Assembly: GCA_964517075.1 (NCBI GenBank)
Contig: CAZFAT010000403.1
Location: 1-26,963, forward strand
DNA from: CAZFAT01 sp964517075
GTDB lineage: Bacteria > Acidobacteriota > Vicinamibacteria > Vicinamibacterales > SCN-69-37
Length of the DNA stretch: 26,963 bases
Direction: 5' to 3'
In this document: positions 17,781-24,260 of the stretch, piece by piece
Position numbering within the stretch: the stretch's first letter is position 1
Layout of the letters: the number at the start of each line of letters is the position of its first letter
Notes under the pieces: model-generated
Database searches by the model: none
What the model saw: the letters and a program-made list of their open reading frames with translations, nothing else
Told to the model about the DNA's origin: nothing
Position numbers and translations under genes: made by a program

Positions 17781-19187
17781 ATGCACACCGCGACGACAGG
17801 ACATCGTTCCGGACCCGAGCCTGACGGGCGGCGATCGGACGCGCTGGTGCTTTTCGGCGCGAGCGGCGATCTGGCCTACAAGGAAATCTTCCCGGCCCTT
17901 CAGGGGCTGGCGGCCGCGGGGCACCTGGAGATGCCGGTGATTGGCGTCGCGCGATCCGACTGGACGCGCGATCAGTTCATCGCCCGCGCGCGAGCGAGCA
18001 TCGAGGCCCGGGGCGGCGTGGACGAGGCCGCGTTCGGCGTCCTGGCCCGCGCGCTGCAGTACGTCTACGGCGACTATGAGGACGCCCGGACGTATCAGGC
18101 GATTCGCGGCGCGCTGGGCGGTGCCTCGCAGCCGCTGCACTATCTGGCCATTCCGCCGAGCCTGTTCGCGACGGTCATTCAGGGGCTCGCCGCGACGGGC
18201 TGTGCGACCGGCGGCCGCGTCATCCTGGAGAAGCCGTTCGGCCGCGACCTGGCCTCCGCGCGTGAACTCGATGAGGTGGTGCTGCGGCACTTCCCCGAGG
18301 CGGCCATCTTCCGCATCGATCACTATCTCGGCAAGGAACCCGTCCAGAATCTTCTGTACTTCCGGTTCGCGAACAGCTTTCTGGAGCCCATCTGGCACCG
18401 CGGCGTGATCGACCGGATCGAGATCACGATGGCCGAGGCGAAAGGCGTCAGTGGCCGGGGCCGGCTGTACGAGGAGTTGGGCGCCATCCGCGACGTCGTG
18501 CAGAACCATCTGCTCCAGATTGCGGCGCTGCTGCTCATGGAGCCGCCCGTCGGCCAGTACGCCGAGGCCATTCGCGACGCCAAGGGCCAGGCGTTCAAGG
18601 CCATGCGACCGCTCGACCCGGCGGACGTCATCCGCGGCCAGTTCGACGGCTACCGTCGCGAGCCGGGTGTGGCGGCCGACTCCGAGGTGGAGACGTTTGC
18701 CGCGCTGCGCCTGCGCGTGGACTCGTGGCGATGGGCCGGCGTGCCGATTTACATCCGCACCGGCAAGTGCCTCGCCACGTCCGCCACGGAAGTGTTCGTG
18801 GCGCTGAAGCACCCGCCACACACGTTGTTCGACGACGTCCACGACGCGCCGCCGAATCACGTGCGGTTTCGCCTGAGCCCGGACGTTGTCATCGAGCTGG
18901 GTGCGCGCGCGAAACATCCCGGCGAGTCGATGGTGGGTGACGCCGTCGATCTCGACGCCTGCCGCAGCGTCTCGGCCCACGTCCCGGCGTATCAGCGCCT
19001 CCTGGGCGACGCCATGCGCGGCGATCAACTCCTCTTCGCCCGCGCCGACGCCGTAGAAGAGGCCTGGCGCGTCGTCGAGCCCGCCCTGGTCAACCGGCCG
19101 CCCATCCACTTCTATCCGCCCGGCACTTGGGGGCCGAAGGAGGCAGGCGCGTTCATTCCGCGAGCAAGGTGGCACGACCCGAAGTGA
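17781..19187 (+). CDS. zwf: Glucose-6-phosphate 1-dehydrogenase
   Basis: First enzyme of the oxidative pentose phosphate pathway, producing 6-phosphogluconolactone and NAD(P)H. The 468-residue product shows the dinucleotide-binding GASGDLA (26-32), VILEKPFG (about 148-154), the substrate signature RIDHYLGKE (178-186) and the catalytic-base histidine in DVVQNHLLQ (His243). After GASGDLA the sequence reads YKEIFPAL instead of the usual KRKLLPAL, which marks a divergent subfamily and may affect coenzyme choice. The start is well supported: AAAGGA lies 4 bases before the ATG. The downstream gap holds only simple repeats and a hairpin, so zwf appears to be transcribed alone, without gnd or pgl neighbours. 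Confidence 0.95.
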   Translation: MHTATTGHRSGPEPDGRRSDALVLFGASGDLAYKEIFPALQGLAAAGHLEMPVIGVARSDWTRDQFIARARASIEARGGVDEAAFGVLARALQYVYGDYEDARTYQAIRGALGGASQPLHYLAIPPSLFATVIQGLAATGCATGGRVILEKPFGRDLASARELDEVVLRHFPEAAIFRIDHYLGKEPVQNLLYFRFANSFLEPIWHRGVIDRIEITMAEAKGVSGRGRLYEELGAIRDVVQNHLLQIAALLLMEPPVGQYAEAIRDAKGQAFKAMRPLDPADVIRGQFDGYRREPGVAADSEVETFAALRLRVDSWRWAGVPIYIRTGKCLATSATEVFVALKHPPHTLFDDVHDAPPNHVRFRLSPDVVIELGARAKHPGESMVGDAVDLDACRSVSAHVPAYQRLLGDAMRGDQLLFARADAVEEAWRVVEPALVNRPPIHFYPPGTWGPKEAGAFIPRARWHDPK

Positions 19188-19260
19188 ATTAGTGAGTTGA
19201 TGATTTGTTGATCGGATCATTGACGATTGAATGGGGATTGACGATCGGGTGATTTTGGAT
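19188..19260. repeat. AT-rich intergenic tract with ATTGACGAT direct repeat
   Basis: The 73 bases after zwf are far lower in GC than the flanking genes and made of GAT/TGA-rich words. ATTGACGAT occurs at 19219-19227 and again at 19237-19245, 18 bases apart. No coding frame is credible. It may be a decayed simple repeat. Confidence 0.6.
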
Positions 19261-19274
19261 TGAACCCTCACGGT

Positions 19275-19294
19275 CGCCGCACTTCCGTGCGGCG
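19275..19294. repeat. Short palindrome downstream of zwf
   Basis: An 8-bp perfect stem, CGCCGCAC with GTGCGGCG, around the loop TTCC. It lies 87 bases after the zwf stop and has no T-tract after it on either strand, so it is more like an extragenic palindrome than a terminator. Confidence 0.5.
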
Positions 19295-19312
19295 TCGCAC
19301 CCTTGCACCCTC

Positions 19313-19337
19313 GAACTAAGTGTCTGTGCCCGGCGTC
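19313..19337 (+). promoter_or_regulatory. Candidate ECF-type promoter upstream of the sigma factor gene
   Basis: GAAC (19313-19316), a 17-base spacer and CGTC (19334-19337) match the general GAAC/CGTC pattern of ECF promoters. If used, the sigma factor could control its own operon. A weakness is that transcription would start very close to, or inside, the ribosome-binding site at 19342-19348. Confidence 0.3.
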
Positions 19338-19353
19338 TTGTAGGTGAGTTCTG

Positions 19354-19911
19354 ATGCATGAATACGCCGACCGGCTGGCCAGCGGACTGGTGAGCATCGA
19401 CGACGAGCTTGCCCGCGAGTTCGAGGCGCGGCTGGTCGAATCGTCTGCTCTGGCCGTTCGCGTGGCCTATAGCGTCGTCCGGCAGCAGCAGGATGCGGAG
19501 GACGTGGCGCAGCAGGCGCTCGTGCGGGCGTACCGGCACTACCGGCGTTTGCGGGATCGCGACCGGTTCCGCGCCTGGCTCGTGCGGACCACGTGGCGGC
19601 TGGCGCTGGACTGGAAGCGCGACCACCAGCGGCGCGCGCTGCATGAACAGGGTGCCGCCGCGCTGAGGCCGCCGGTCGGGAATGCCGAGACCGAGGCGCT
19701 GGCATCCGATCGCGCGGCGCGATTGTGGGCGGCGATCGACGACCTGCCGGGCCGGCTGCGGCTCGTGCTGGTGCTGGCCGCCATCGAGGGCCACACCATG
19801 ATGGAGGTCGCCGCGCTCGTCAGTCTGCCTGAAGGCACGGTGAAGTCCCGGCTGTTCGAGGCACGCCGGCGCCTCGCGGAGCGATTGGGATGCGCGGGGC
19901 AAGGGCTATGA
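19354..19911 (+). CDS. ECF-type RNA polymerase sigma-70 factor
   Basis: A 185-residue sigma factor with only regions 2 and 4. Region 2 spans about 25-95 with the polymerase-binding DAEDVAQQALVRAYRHY. Region 4 spans about 122-178 with a helix-turn-helix, MMEVAALVSLPEGTVKSRLFEARRRL. Residues 96-121 form the usual variable linker. The start at ATG 19354 is supported by AGGTGAG 5 bases upstream. The stop codon overlaps the start of the next gene (ATGA), and that gene encodes a membrane protein in the place of an anti-sigma factor. Together these indicate an envelope- or signal-responsive regulatory unit. The inducing signal and regulon cannot be read from the sequence. Confidence 0.92.
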   Translation: MHEYADRLASGLVSIDDELAREFEARLVESSALAVRVAYSVVRQQQDAEDVAQQALVRAYRHYRRLRDRDRFRAWLVRTTWRLALDWKRDHQRRALHEQGAAALRPPVGNAETEALASDRAARLWAAIDDLPGRLRLVLVLAAIEGHTMMEVAALVSLPEGTVKSRLFEARRRLAERLGCAGQGL

Positions 19912-20477
19912 GCGACGAACGCGATCCGCTGCTCGAGGAGATTGGCGCGACGCTGTCGGTCCAGCCGTCGACCGCCTTCGTGGCACGAGTGCGGGCGGAG
20001 GTGGTCGCCGAGCGGATGGGGTGGCCGTGGCGAGCACATCTCCTCGTAGCAGTCCCCGTCGTGCTGGCCATGACGGTTGCCGGGGCGATCGGTGTCCGGC
20101 GGGAGGGGCACAGTCCGATGGTGATCGCCGTTCCATCGGCATCATCGCCACGGGCACATGAGATGGCGGCCGCCGTACCGCGTTCTGTTCTTTCAGCGGC
20201 AGAGAACAGCGCATCCAAGGGCACCCAGAGACGATCGGTCGAAATGCGTCCGCGGAGCGCGATCGTGGCGGCCGACGAAGTCGCGGCGTTCTGGGACCTC
20301 GTGGCCGCCATTCAGACCGATGACCTGACCATGCCGCCAGCGCGATGGACGGTCAGCGAAACCACCGGTGAAATCGAACCGCTGCCAGAAATTGCGGCGA
20401 TCGAGTTGCCGGCTGTAACAGTTGATCCATTGCCAACGGCAACTGGCGAAGACGACGTAGGAGGCACTGATGAGTAG
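19908..20477 (+). CDS. Putative membrane anti-sigma factor
   Basis: A 189-residue protein with a short N-terminal cytosolic part (about 1-42), one transmembrane helix (about 43-63, AHLLVAVPVVLAMTVAGAIGV) and an outer Ala/Pro/Thr/Glu-rich region of about 125 residues. The layout fits a single-pass anti-sigma factor that holds the ECF sigma at the membrane. However, the zinc-binding HxxxCxxC anti-sigma motif is absent, so the role is inferred from position and topology. The ATG at 19908 overlaps the sigma stop (ATGA). The frame could start 18 bases upstream, but the coupled start is more likely. The gene ends 8 bases inside the next one. The C-terminus is acidic and probably unstructured. Confidence 0.72.
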   Translation: MSDERDPLLEEIGATLSVQPSTAFVARVRAEVVAERMGWPWRAHLLVAVPVVLAMTVAGAIGVRREGHSPMVIAVPSASSPRAHEMAAAVPRSVLSAAENSASKGTQRRSVEMRPRSAIVAADEVAAFWDLVAAIQTDDLTMPPARWTVSETTGEIEPLPEIAAIELPAVTVDPLPTATGEDDVGGTDE

Positions 20478-21156
20478 GGGAATCGAGAAGTGCGCGGCGG
20501 CCGTTCTCGTGGTGATGGGAGTCGTAGTCTGGGCGCCTTCGCTCGTCGCCTCTCCGCTTCAAGCGCAGACGCAGCCACAAACACCCGAGTCCATGCTCAA
20601 GGTGGATGTGGTGCTCACCCGGACCGGGGTTGATCCTGGCAAGTCTGCGCCGGAGCCTGAAGCCGCGAACCTGGCCAGAATGGAAGCGCTGTTCCAAAAG
20701 GGGCTGGTCAACAAGCAGCAGCTTGCGGCCGCGCGGTTGAGCGCCAAGTTGCACACTCCGGTGAGTCGTCTGCCGTACTCGTTGTTTGTGCCCGTGGGCA
20801 CGGGTGGACAGCGAACAAGCCTTCGAGTCGGTGTGGATCTTCCCGCTGAGCCCTCGACGACGACGTCGAAGGAAGGCGTGACCACGACCCGCCGTGATAC
20901 CCGCTTTGTCGGAACCAGCATCGACAGTTCGGCCACTCTGTTGGGAGAAGGCCGCTACCGTCTCTACCTGTCCATCCAGGACTCGTCCGTTCTGCCTGCT
21001 GATCGGAAGGAGTTTACCGCCCCGGTCATTCGCAATTTCAGCACCAGCAACTCCCTCTTCGTCCGCGAGGGCCAGCCGCTGACGTTCAGCGTCGGGACCG
21101 ATCCGATCAGCGGCGAGACCCTCCGCGCCGAGGTGACGGTGACGGTTGTGAAGTAG
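20470..21156 (+). CDS. Secreted beta-rich protein, secretin-domain-like, in the sigma/anti-sigma operon
   Basis: The 228-residue product has a signal peptide (hydrophobic 9-27, cleavage probably near Ala32) and no other membrane segment, so it is exported. I know no named family. By eye, residues about 118-228 follow the pattern of the secretin beta-domain of type II/IV pilus and secretion channels: a VGTSIDSS strand, GEGRYRLYLSIQDSSV, a Pro-containing loop, RNFSTSNSLFVREGQPLTF, then a short end strand. This likeness is an inference. Residues about 57-97 form a helical, charged insert (ARMEALFQKGLVNKQQLAAA). The start has an excellent AGGAGG 5 bases upstream and overlaps the anti-sigma-like gene by 8 bases, so the three are one operon. 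It could be the effector or the sensor of that regulatory unit. Confidence 0.78.
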   Translation: MSRGIEKCAAAVLVVMGVVVWAPSLVASPLQAQTQPQTPESMLKVDVVLTRTGVDPGKSAPEPEAANLARMEALFQKGLVNKQQLAAARLSAKLHTPVSRLPYSLFVPVGTGGQRTSLRVGVDLPAEPSTTTSKEGVTTTRRDTRFVGTSIDSSATLLGEGRYRLYLSIQDSSVLPADRKEFTAPVIRNFSTSNSLFVREGQPLTFSVGTDPISGETLRAEVTVTVVK

Positions 21157-21176
21157 GGAACTTCGTCCTTCGGTGA

Positions 21177-21209
21177 GGCCTGCCCACCTCGCGCCTCGGT
21201 GGGTAGGCC
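21177..21209. repeat. Long palindrome after the secreted-protein gene
   Basis: A 12-bp stem with one G-T mismatch (GGCCTGCCCACC with GGTGGGTAGGCC) encloses a 9-base loop. It begins 21 bases after the stop codon. There is no T-run, so it is either a Rho-type or processing hairpin or an extragenic palindromic element. Confidence 0.6.
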
Positions 21210-21231
21210 GACGCCCTCTGCGGTCGCAGCC

Positions 21232-21263
21232 TCGTACCCTCGTACCGTCGTACCCTCGTACCT
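21232..21263 (+). repeat. Tandem repeat of 8-base unit, four copies
   Basis: TCGTACC plus one variable base (C, G, C, T) is repeated four times without gaps. It occupies the intergenic space between the secreted-protein gene and the DapA-like gene. Confidence 0.8.
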
Positions 21264-21323
21264 TGGAAGTAGTTGTTTCCGCGCGTCGTCTCCGTTACCC
21301 TCGCTGACCATGCGGGGGCGGCG

Positions 21324-22238
21324 GTGAAGCTCGAAGGCGTGTACTCCGTCCTGCCGACGCCGTTCCGCGCCGGCGGCGAGGTGGACCACGCCAGCCTCGC
21401 GCGCGTCGTCGACCTGGCGATTAATGCCGGCGTGGACGGCGTGACGGCCCTCGGCGTTACCGGTGAGGCGGCACGCCTCGGTGACCGTGAGCGCACCGCG
21501 GTCGTCGAGTCCGTCGTGCGTCAGGTCGACGGCCGGTGTCGCGTCGTGGTCGGCACGTCGGCCGACGGGCTCCGCATTTGCGTCGAGCGCAGCCAGGAAG
21601 CCCGTGCGCTGGGCGCGTCGGCCATCATGGTGAGTCCGCCGCGCGCCGCGACCCTCAACAGCGAGTCGGTCGTGAATCACTTCCGTTCCGTGGCGGAAGC
21701 CGTGGACCTGCTCATCGTCATTCAGGACTGCCCGCCGCTGTCCGGCTTCGCGATGGAAGCCGGCTTGCTGGCGCGCATCGCGCGCGAGGTACCGGCGGCG
21801 CGGACGATCAAGCTCGAGGATCCGCCGACGCCGTTCAAGACCACCCGCATCCTGAAAGCCGCGGGGGAGACAAAGGTGGCGATTCTCGGCGGGCTCGGCG
21901 GCGTGTTTCTCCTCGAAGAACTCCTCGCGGGTGCGGCCGGCGTCATGACGGGCTTCGGCTTTCCCGAGGCGCTGGTCCGCATCGTCTCACTCTTCAAATC
22001 CGGCCAGACCGACGAGGCCGCGGACCTGTTCTTCACCTTTCTGCCGCTGATGCGGTTCGAGTATCAGGAGCACATCGGGATGGCGGTCCGGAAGGAGGTC
22101 CTGCGGCGCCGCGGCGCGCTCGCGGACGCTTCGACGCGCACGCCAGGTGCCGTCCTCGACGAGGGCACGCGGCTCGCGCTGGACCGCGTGCTGGCCTGGA
22201 CGGCCAAGCAGAAGGGTGCCTCGTGGATCTTGGGTTGA
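21324..22238 (+). CDS. Dihydrodipicolinate synthase (DapA) superfamily aldolase/dehydratase
   Basis: A 304-residue class I aldolase-fold protein. The family start VYSVLPTPF, the GVTGEAARL loop (45-52) and the Schiff-base lysine Lys163 (RTIKLEDPP) are present. The active-site Tyr of true DapA, in the YNxP motif, is replaced: here IQDCP gives Gln134 and Asp135. I therefore do not call it lysine-biosynthetic DapA. Other members act on keto-deoxy sugar acids or hydroxyproline-derived substrates, and a sugar-acid dehydratase or aldolase is a reasonable guess. I chose the GTG at 21324 because the conserved N-terminus starts there; the frame extends to a TTG at 21273 without a good ribosome-binding site. 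The SDR gene overlaps its end by 16 bases, so the two are probably functionally linked. Confidence 0.85.
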   Translation: MKLEGVYSVLPTPFRAGGEVDHASLARVVDLAINAGVDGVTALGVTGEAARLGDRERTAVVESVVRQVDGRCRVVVGTSADGLRICVERSQEARALGASAIMVSPPRAATLNSESVVNHFRSVAEAVDLLIVIQDCPPLSGFAMEAGLLARIAREVPAARTIKLEDPPTPFKTTRILKAAGETKVAILGGLGGVFLLEELLAGAAGVMTGFGFPEALVRIVSLFKSGQTDEAADLFFTFLPLMRFEYQEHIGMAVRKEVLRRRGALADASTRTPGAVLDEGTRLALDRVLAWTAKQKGASWILG

Positions 22239-23014
22239 CGGGGAAGGTGGCCATGGTGGCGGGCGCCAGCCGCGGCCTGGGCTTTGCGGTTGCCCGCGCG
22301 CTCGCGGCCGAAGGCGCGCTCGTGTCCATCGGATCGCGCGACGAGGCGGCCATTGCCGAGGCCGGCCGCCGCATCGGGCGGGACACCACCACCGACCCGC
22401 TCGCCGTGGCGGTCGACTTGCGCGCGGCCGACGCCATCCTCAACTGGCACGCGCGGACGGTCGATCAGTTCGGCGGTGTGGATCTGCTGTTCGTGAACAC
22501 CGGCGGTCCGCCGCCGGGCGCAGCGCTGTCGTTCGACGACGAGGCGTGGGTGGGGGCGTTCGAGCTGCTGGTGCTGAGCGCCGTGCGCCTGGTGCGCGCG
22601 GCCGTCCCGTCGATGGCGGCACGAGGCGGCGGCGCGATGCTGGTGTCGACCTCGACCGCGGTGCGGGAACCCATCCCGAACCTCGCGTTGTCCAACATCG
22701 TCCGTTCGTCGGTGGCCGCCATGGCAAAAACGCTCGCCAACGAGCTGGCGCCGCAGCGCATTCGTGTGAACCACCTCCTGCCAGGGCGGTTTGATACGGA
22801 TCGCATCCGAGAACTGGACTCGAATCGCGGGCGGGCCACGGGTGCGACGCCCGAGGAGGTGCGCGCGGGATTCGAGAAGACGATTCCGCTCGGCCGCTAC
22901 GGACATCCCGACGAGTACGCCTCCGCCGCGGTCTTCCTGCTGTCGGATGCGGCGCGCTACGTTACCGGCGCCTCGCTGCTCGTGGACGGCGGCATGCTGC
23001 GCTCGGCGGTGTGA
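22223..23014 (+). CDS. SDR-family protein lacking the catalytic Tyr-Lys pair
   Basis: A 263-residue Rossmann-fold short-chain dehydrogenase/reductase. The cofactor loop AGASRGLG (13-20), the NTGG motif (92-95), the SDR serine (Ser144 in STSTA) and the C-terminal GASLLVDGGM are present. At the position of YxxxK the sequence reads SNIVR (Ser157 and Arg161), so the canonical proton-transfer Tyr and Lys are missing. Either the chemistry differs or the protein is not a classical oxidoreductase; I believe a recognised group of SDRs carries LSNxxR here. The GTG at 22223 has AAGGG 6 bases upstream and overlaps the DapA-like gene by 16 bases. Annotation as 3-oxoacyl-ACP reductase, likely from automated tools, would be unsafe. 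Confidence 0.85.
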   Translation: MDLGLTGKVAMVAGASRGLGFAVARALAAEGALVSIGSRDEAAIAEAGRRIGRDTTTDPLAVAVDLRAADAILNWHARTVDQFGGVDLLFVNTGGPPPGAALSFDDEAWVGAFELLVLSAVRLVRAAVPSMAARGGGAMLVSTSTAVREPIPNLALSNIVRSSVAAMAKTLANELAPQRIRVNHLLPGRFDTDRIRELDSNRGRATGATPEEVRAGFEKTIPLGRYGHPDEYASAAVFLLSDAARYVTGASLLVDGGMLRSAV

Positions 23015-23073
23015 CTCCTGCTATCCTCTCACGCGCGTGGGCGCCAAATCGGCGCGCCTGAGGGGAGCCTGTC

Positions 23074-24108
23074 GTGCACGTCGTCGCTGGAGTGGATCTC
23101 GGGGGCACCGCCATCAACTATACGTTCGTCGATGCCGACGAGCGCTTCCTGATCGACGGGCTCTGCGAGCATCCCGCGCGCTCGACCGAGGGGCCTGACA
23201 TCTGCTTGCAGCAGATTGTCGACGGGCTTCAGCTGGCCCTCGACCGCGCCGGCGTCTCGCGCGGCGATCTGGTGGTGGTCGGTCTCGACACGCCCGGCCC
23301 GGCGAGCGCCACGGGCGTCCTGAGCGCCGAAGGATCCACGAACTTCCTGCACGCCGCGTGGGCCGGGTTCGACATCCGGAAGGGGCTCGCTGACCGGCTG
23401 GGCCTTCCGGTGACCTACCTCAACGACGGCAACGCCGGGGCGCTGTGGGGGCACTTCGCGATCTTCGGCGGGGCTGGGGCGACCTCCGTGTCCGCCATCA
23501 TCGGGACGGGCCTTGGCGGCGGCGTGATCGCCGACGGCACCGTCGTGAAGGGCAAGCGCGGATTCGGCGGCGAGCTCGGCCACGTGCTCGTGCCGTATCA
23601 GAGCATTCGCGGCATCGACGGCCTCGTGCCGCGGTGCAACTGCGGGCGCACGGGCGATCTCGAATCGCTCTGTTCACTCACCGCCATCGAACAGTCGCTG
23701 CTGCCGTTCTTCCTGCGGCAGTTTCCCGGGCATTCGCTGGGCACGCCGGAGAACCGGCCGCGGGCGTCGAAGCGCGTCCGCGGGCTGGCTGAAACGGGCG
23801 ACCCGATGTGCCGGGAGATCTTCCGCGTGCAGGCCCACGCGCTGGGCCTGTTCTACGACGAGATGATCAACACGTTCGATCCTGACGGCCTGATTGTCGG
23901 CGGCGGCGCGCTCGAGACCGGCAAGGAGTTTCAGCGCTGGTTCCTAAACGAGGTGCGCGCCGGCATGCCCGAGCAGCGTCAGGAGCAGGCCGGCATCCCG
24001 ATCCACGTGATGCCGAACGGCGACACGGCGGGCGCGCGCGGTGCCGCCGTGGACGCGCTGACCCTGGCGCGCGCCGAGGGCCTGATCGGCGCGCGCCAGA
24101 AGGCGTAG
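23074..24108 (+). CDS. ROK-family sugar kinase (glucokinase-like)
   Basis: A 344-residue ROK protein that would phosphorylate glucose or another hexose or N-acetyl sugar with ATP. The phosphate-binding DLGGT (8-12), the catalytic Asp118 (LNDGNAGALWG) and the sugar-contacting GGELGH (165-170) are intact. The ROK zinc motif CxCGxxGCxE reads CNCGRTGDLE (188-197): two cysteines and His170 remain, but the third cysteine is Asp195. No N-terminal helix-turn-helix is present, so it is a kinase rather than a ROK repressor. The GTG start has GAGGGGAG 6 bases upstream. It follows the SDR gene by 59 bases on the same strand, possibly in one sugar-catabolic unit. Substrate is not predictable. Confidence 0.88.
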   Translation: MHVVAGVDLGGTAINYTFVDADERFLIDGLCEHPARSTEGPDICLQQIVDGLQLALDRAGVSRGDLVVVGLDTPGPASATGVLSAEGSTNFLHAAWAGFDIRKGLADRLGLPVTYLNDGNAGALWGHFAIFGGAGATSVSAIIGTGLGGGVIADGTVVKGKRGFGGELGHVLVPYQSIRGIDGLVPRCNCGRTGDLESLCSLTAIEQSLLPFFLRQFPGHSLGTPENRPRASKRVRGLAETGDPMCREIFRVQAHALGLFYDEMINTFDPDGLIVGGGALETGKEFQRWFLNEVRAGMPEQRQEQAGIPIHVMPNGDTAGARGAAVDALTLARAEGLIGARQKA

Positions 24109-24121
24109 CCGGCGATCGGGG

Positions 24122-24257
24122 ATGAGCGTCACACAGGCCATCGACGCGTGGCGGCGCGCTGGCCCAGGAGCCTCACGACGACTGGGGCATGCGGACGTTC
24201 TCCCTCGCCGATCCCGACGGTTACAAGATGACGTTCATCTTTCCGCTGAAGAAGTAA
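24122..24257 (+). pseudogene. Decayed C-terminal fragment of a VOC (glyoxalase/bleomycin-resistance) family protein
   Basis: The frame ending at the TAA 24255-24257 reads QEPHDDWGMRTFSLADPDGY and then a short KMTF-containing tail. This is the last beta-alpha-beta-beta end of a VOC metalloprotein, with the typical WGMR and DPDG motifs. The frame is closed by a TGA at 24123 and no N-terminal part exists. In a second frame, just upstream, MSVTQAIDAWRRAG resembles the preceding helix of the same fold, which suggests a frameshift at about 24150-24165 after loss of the first 80 or more residues. It sits 151 bases from the permease on the opposite strand, only 3 bases from its stop. Confidence 0.65.
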
Positions 24258-24260
24258 CGG

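Noticed and set aside
17217..19397. 726-residue minus-strand open frame opposite zwf and overlapping the propeller gene
   Set aside because: It crosses two confident genes in a shadow frame and has low-complexity content.
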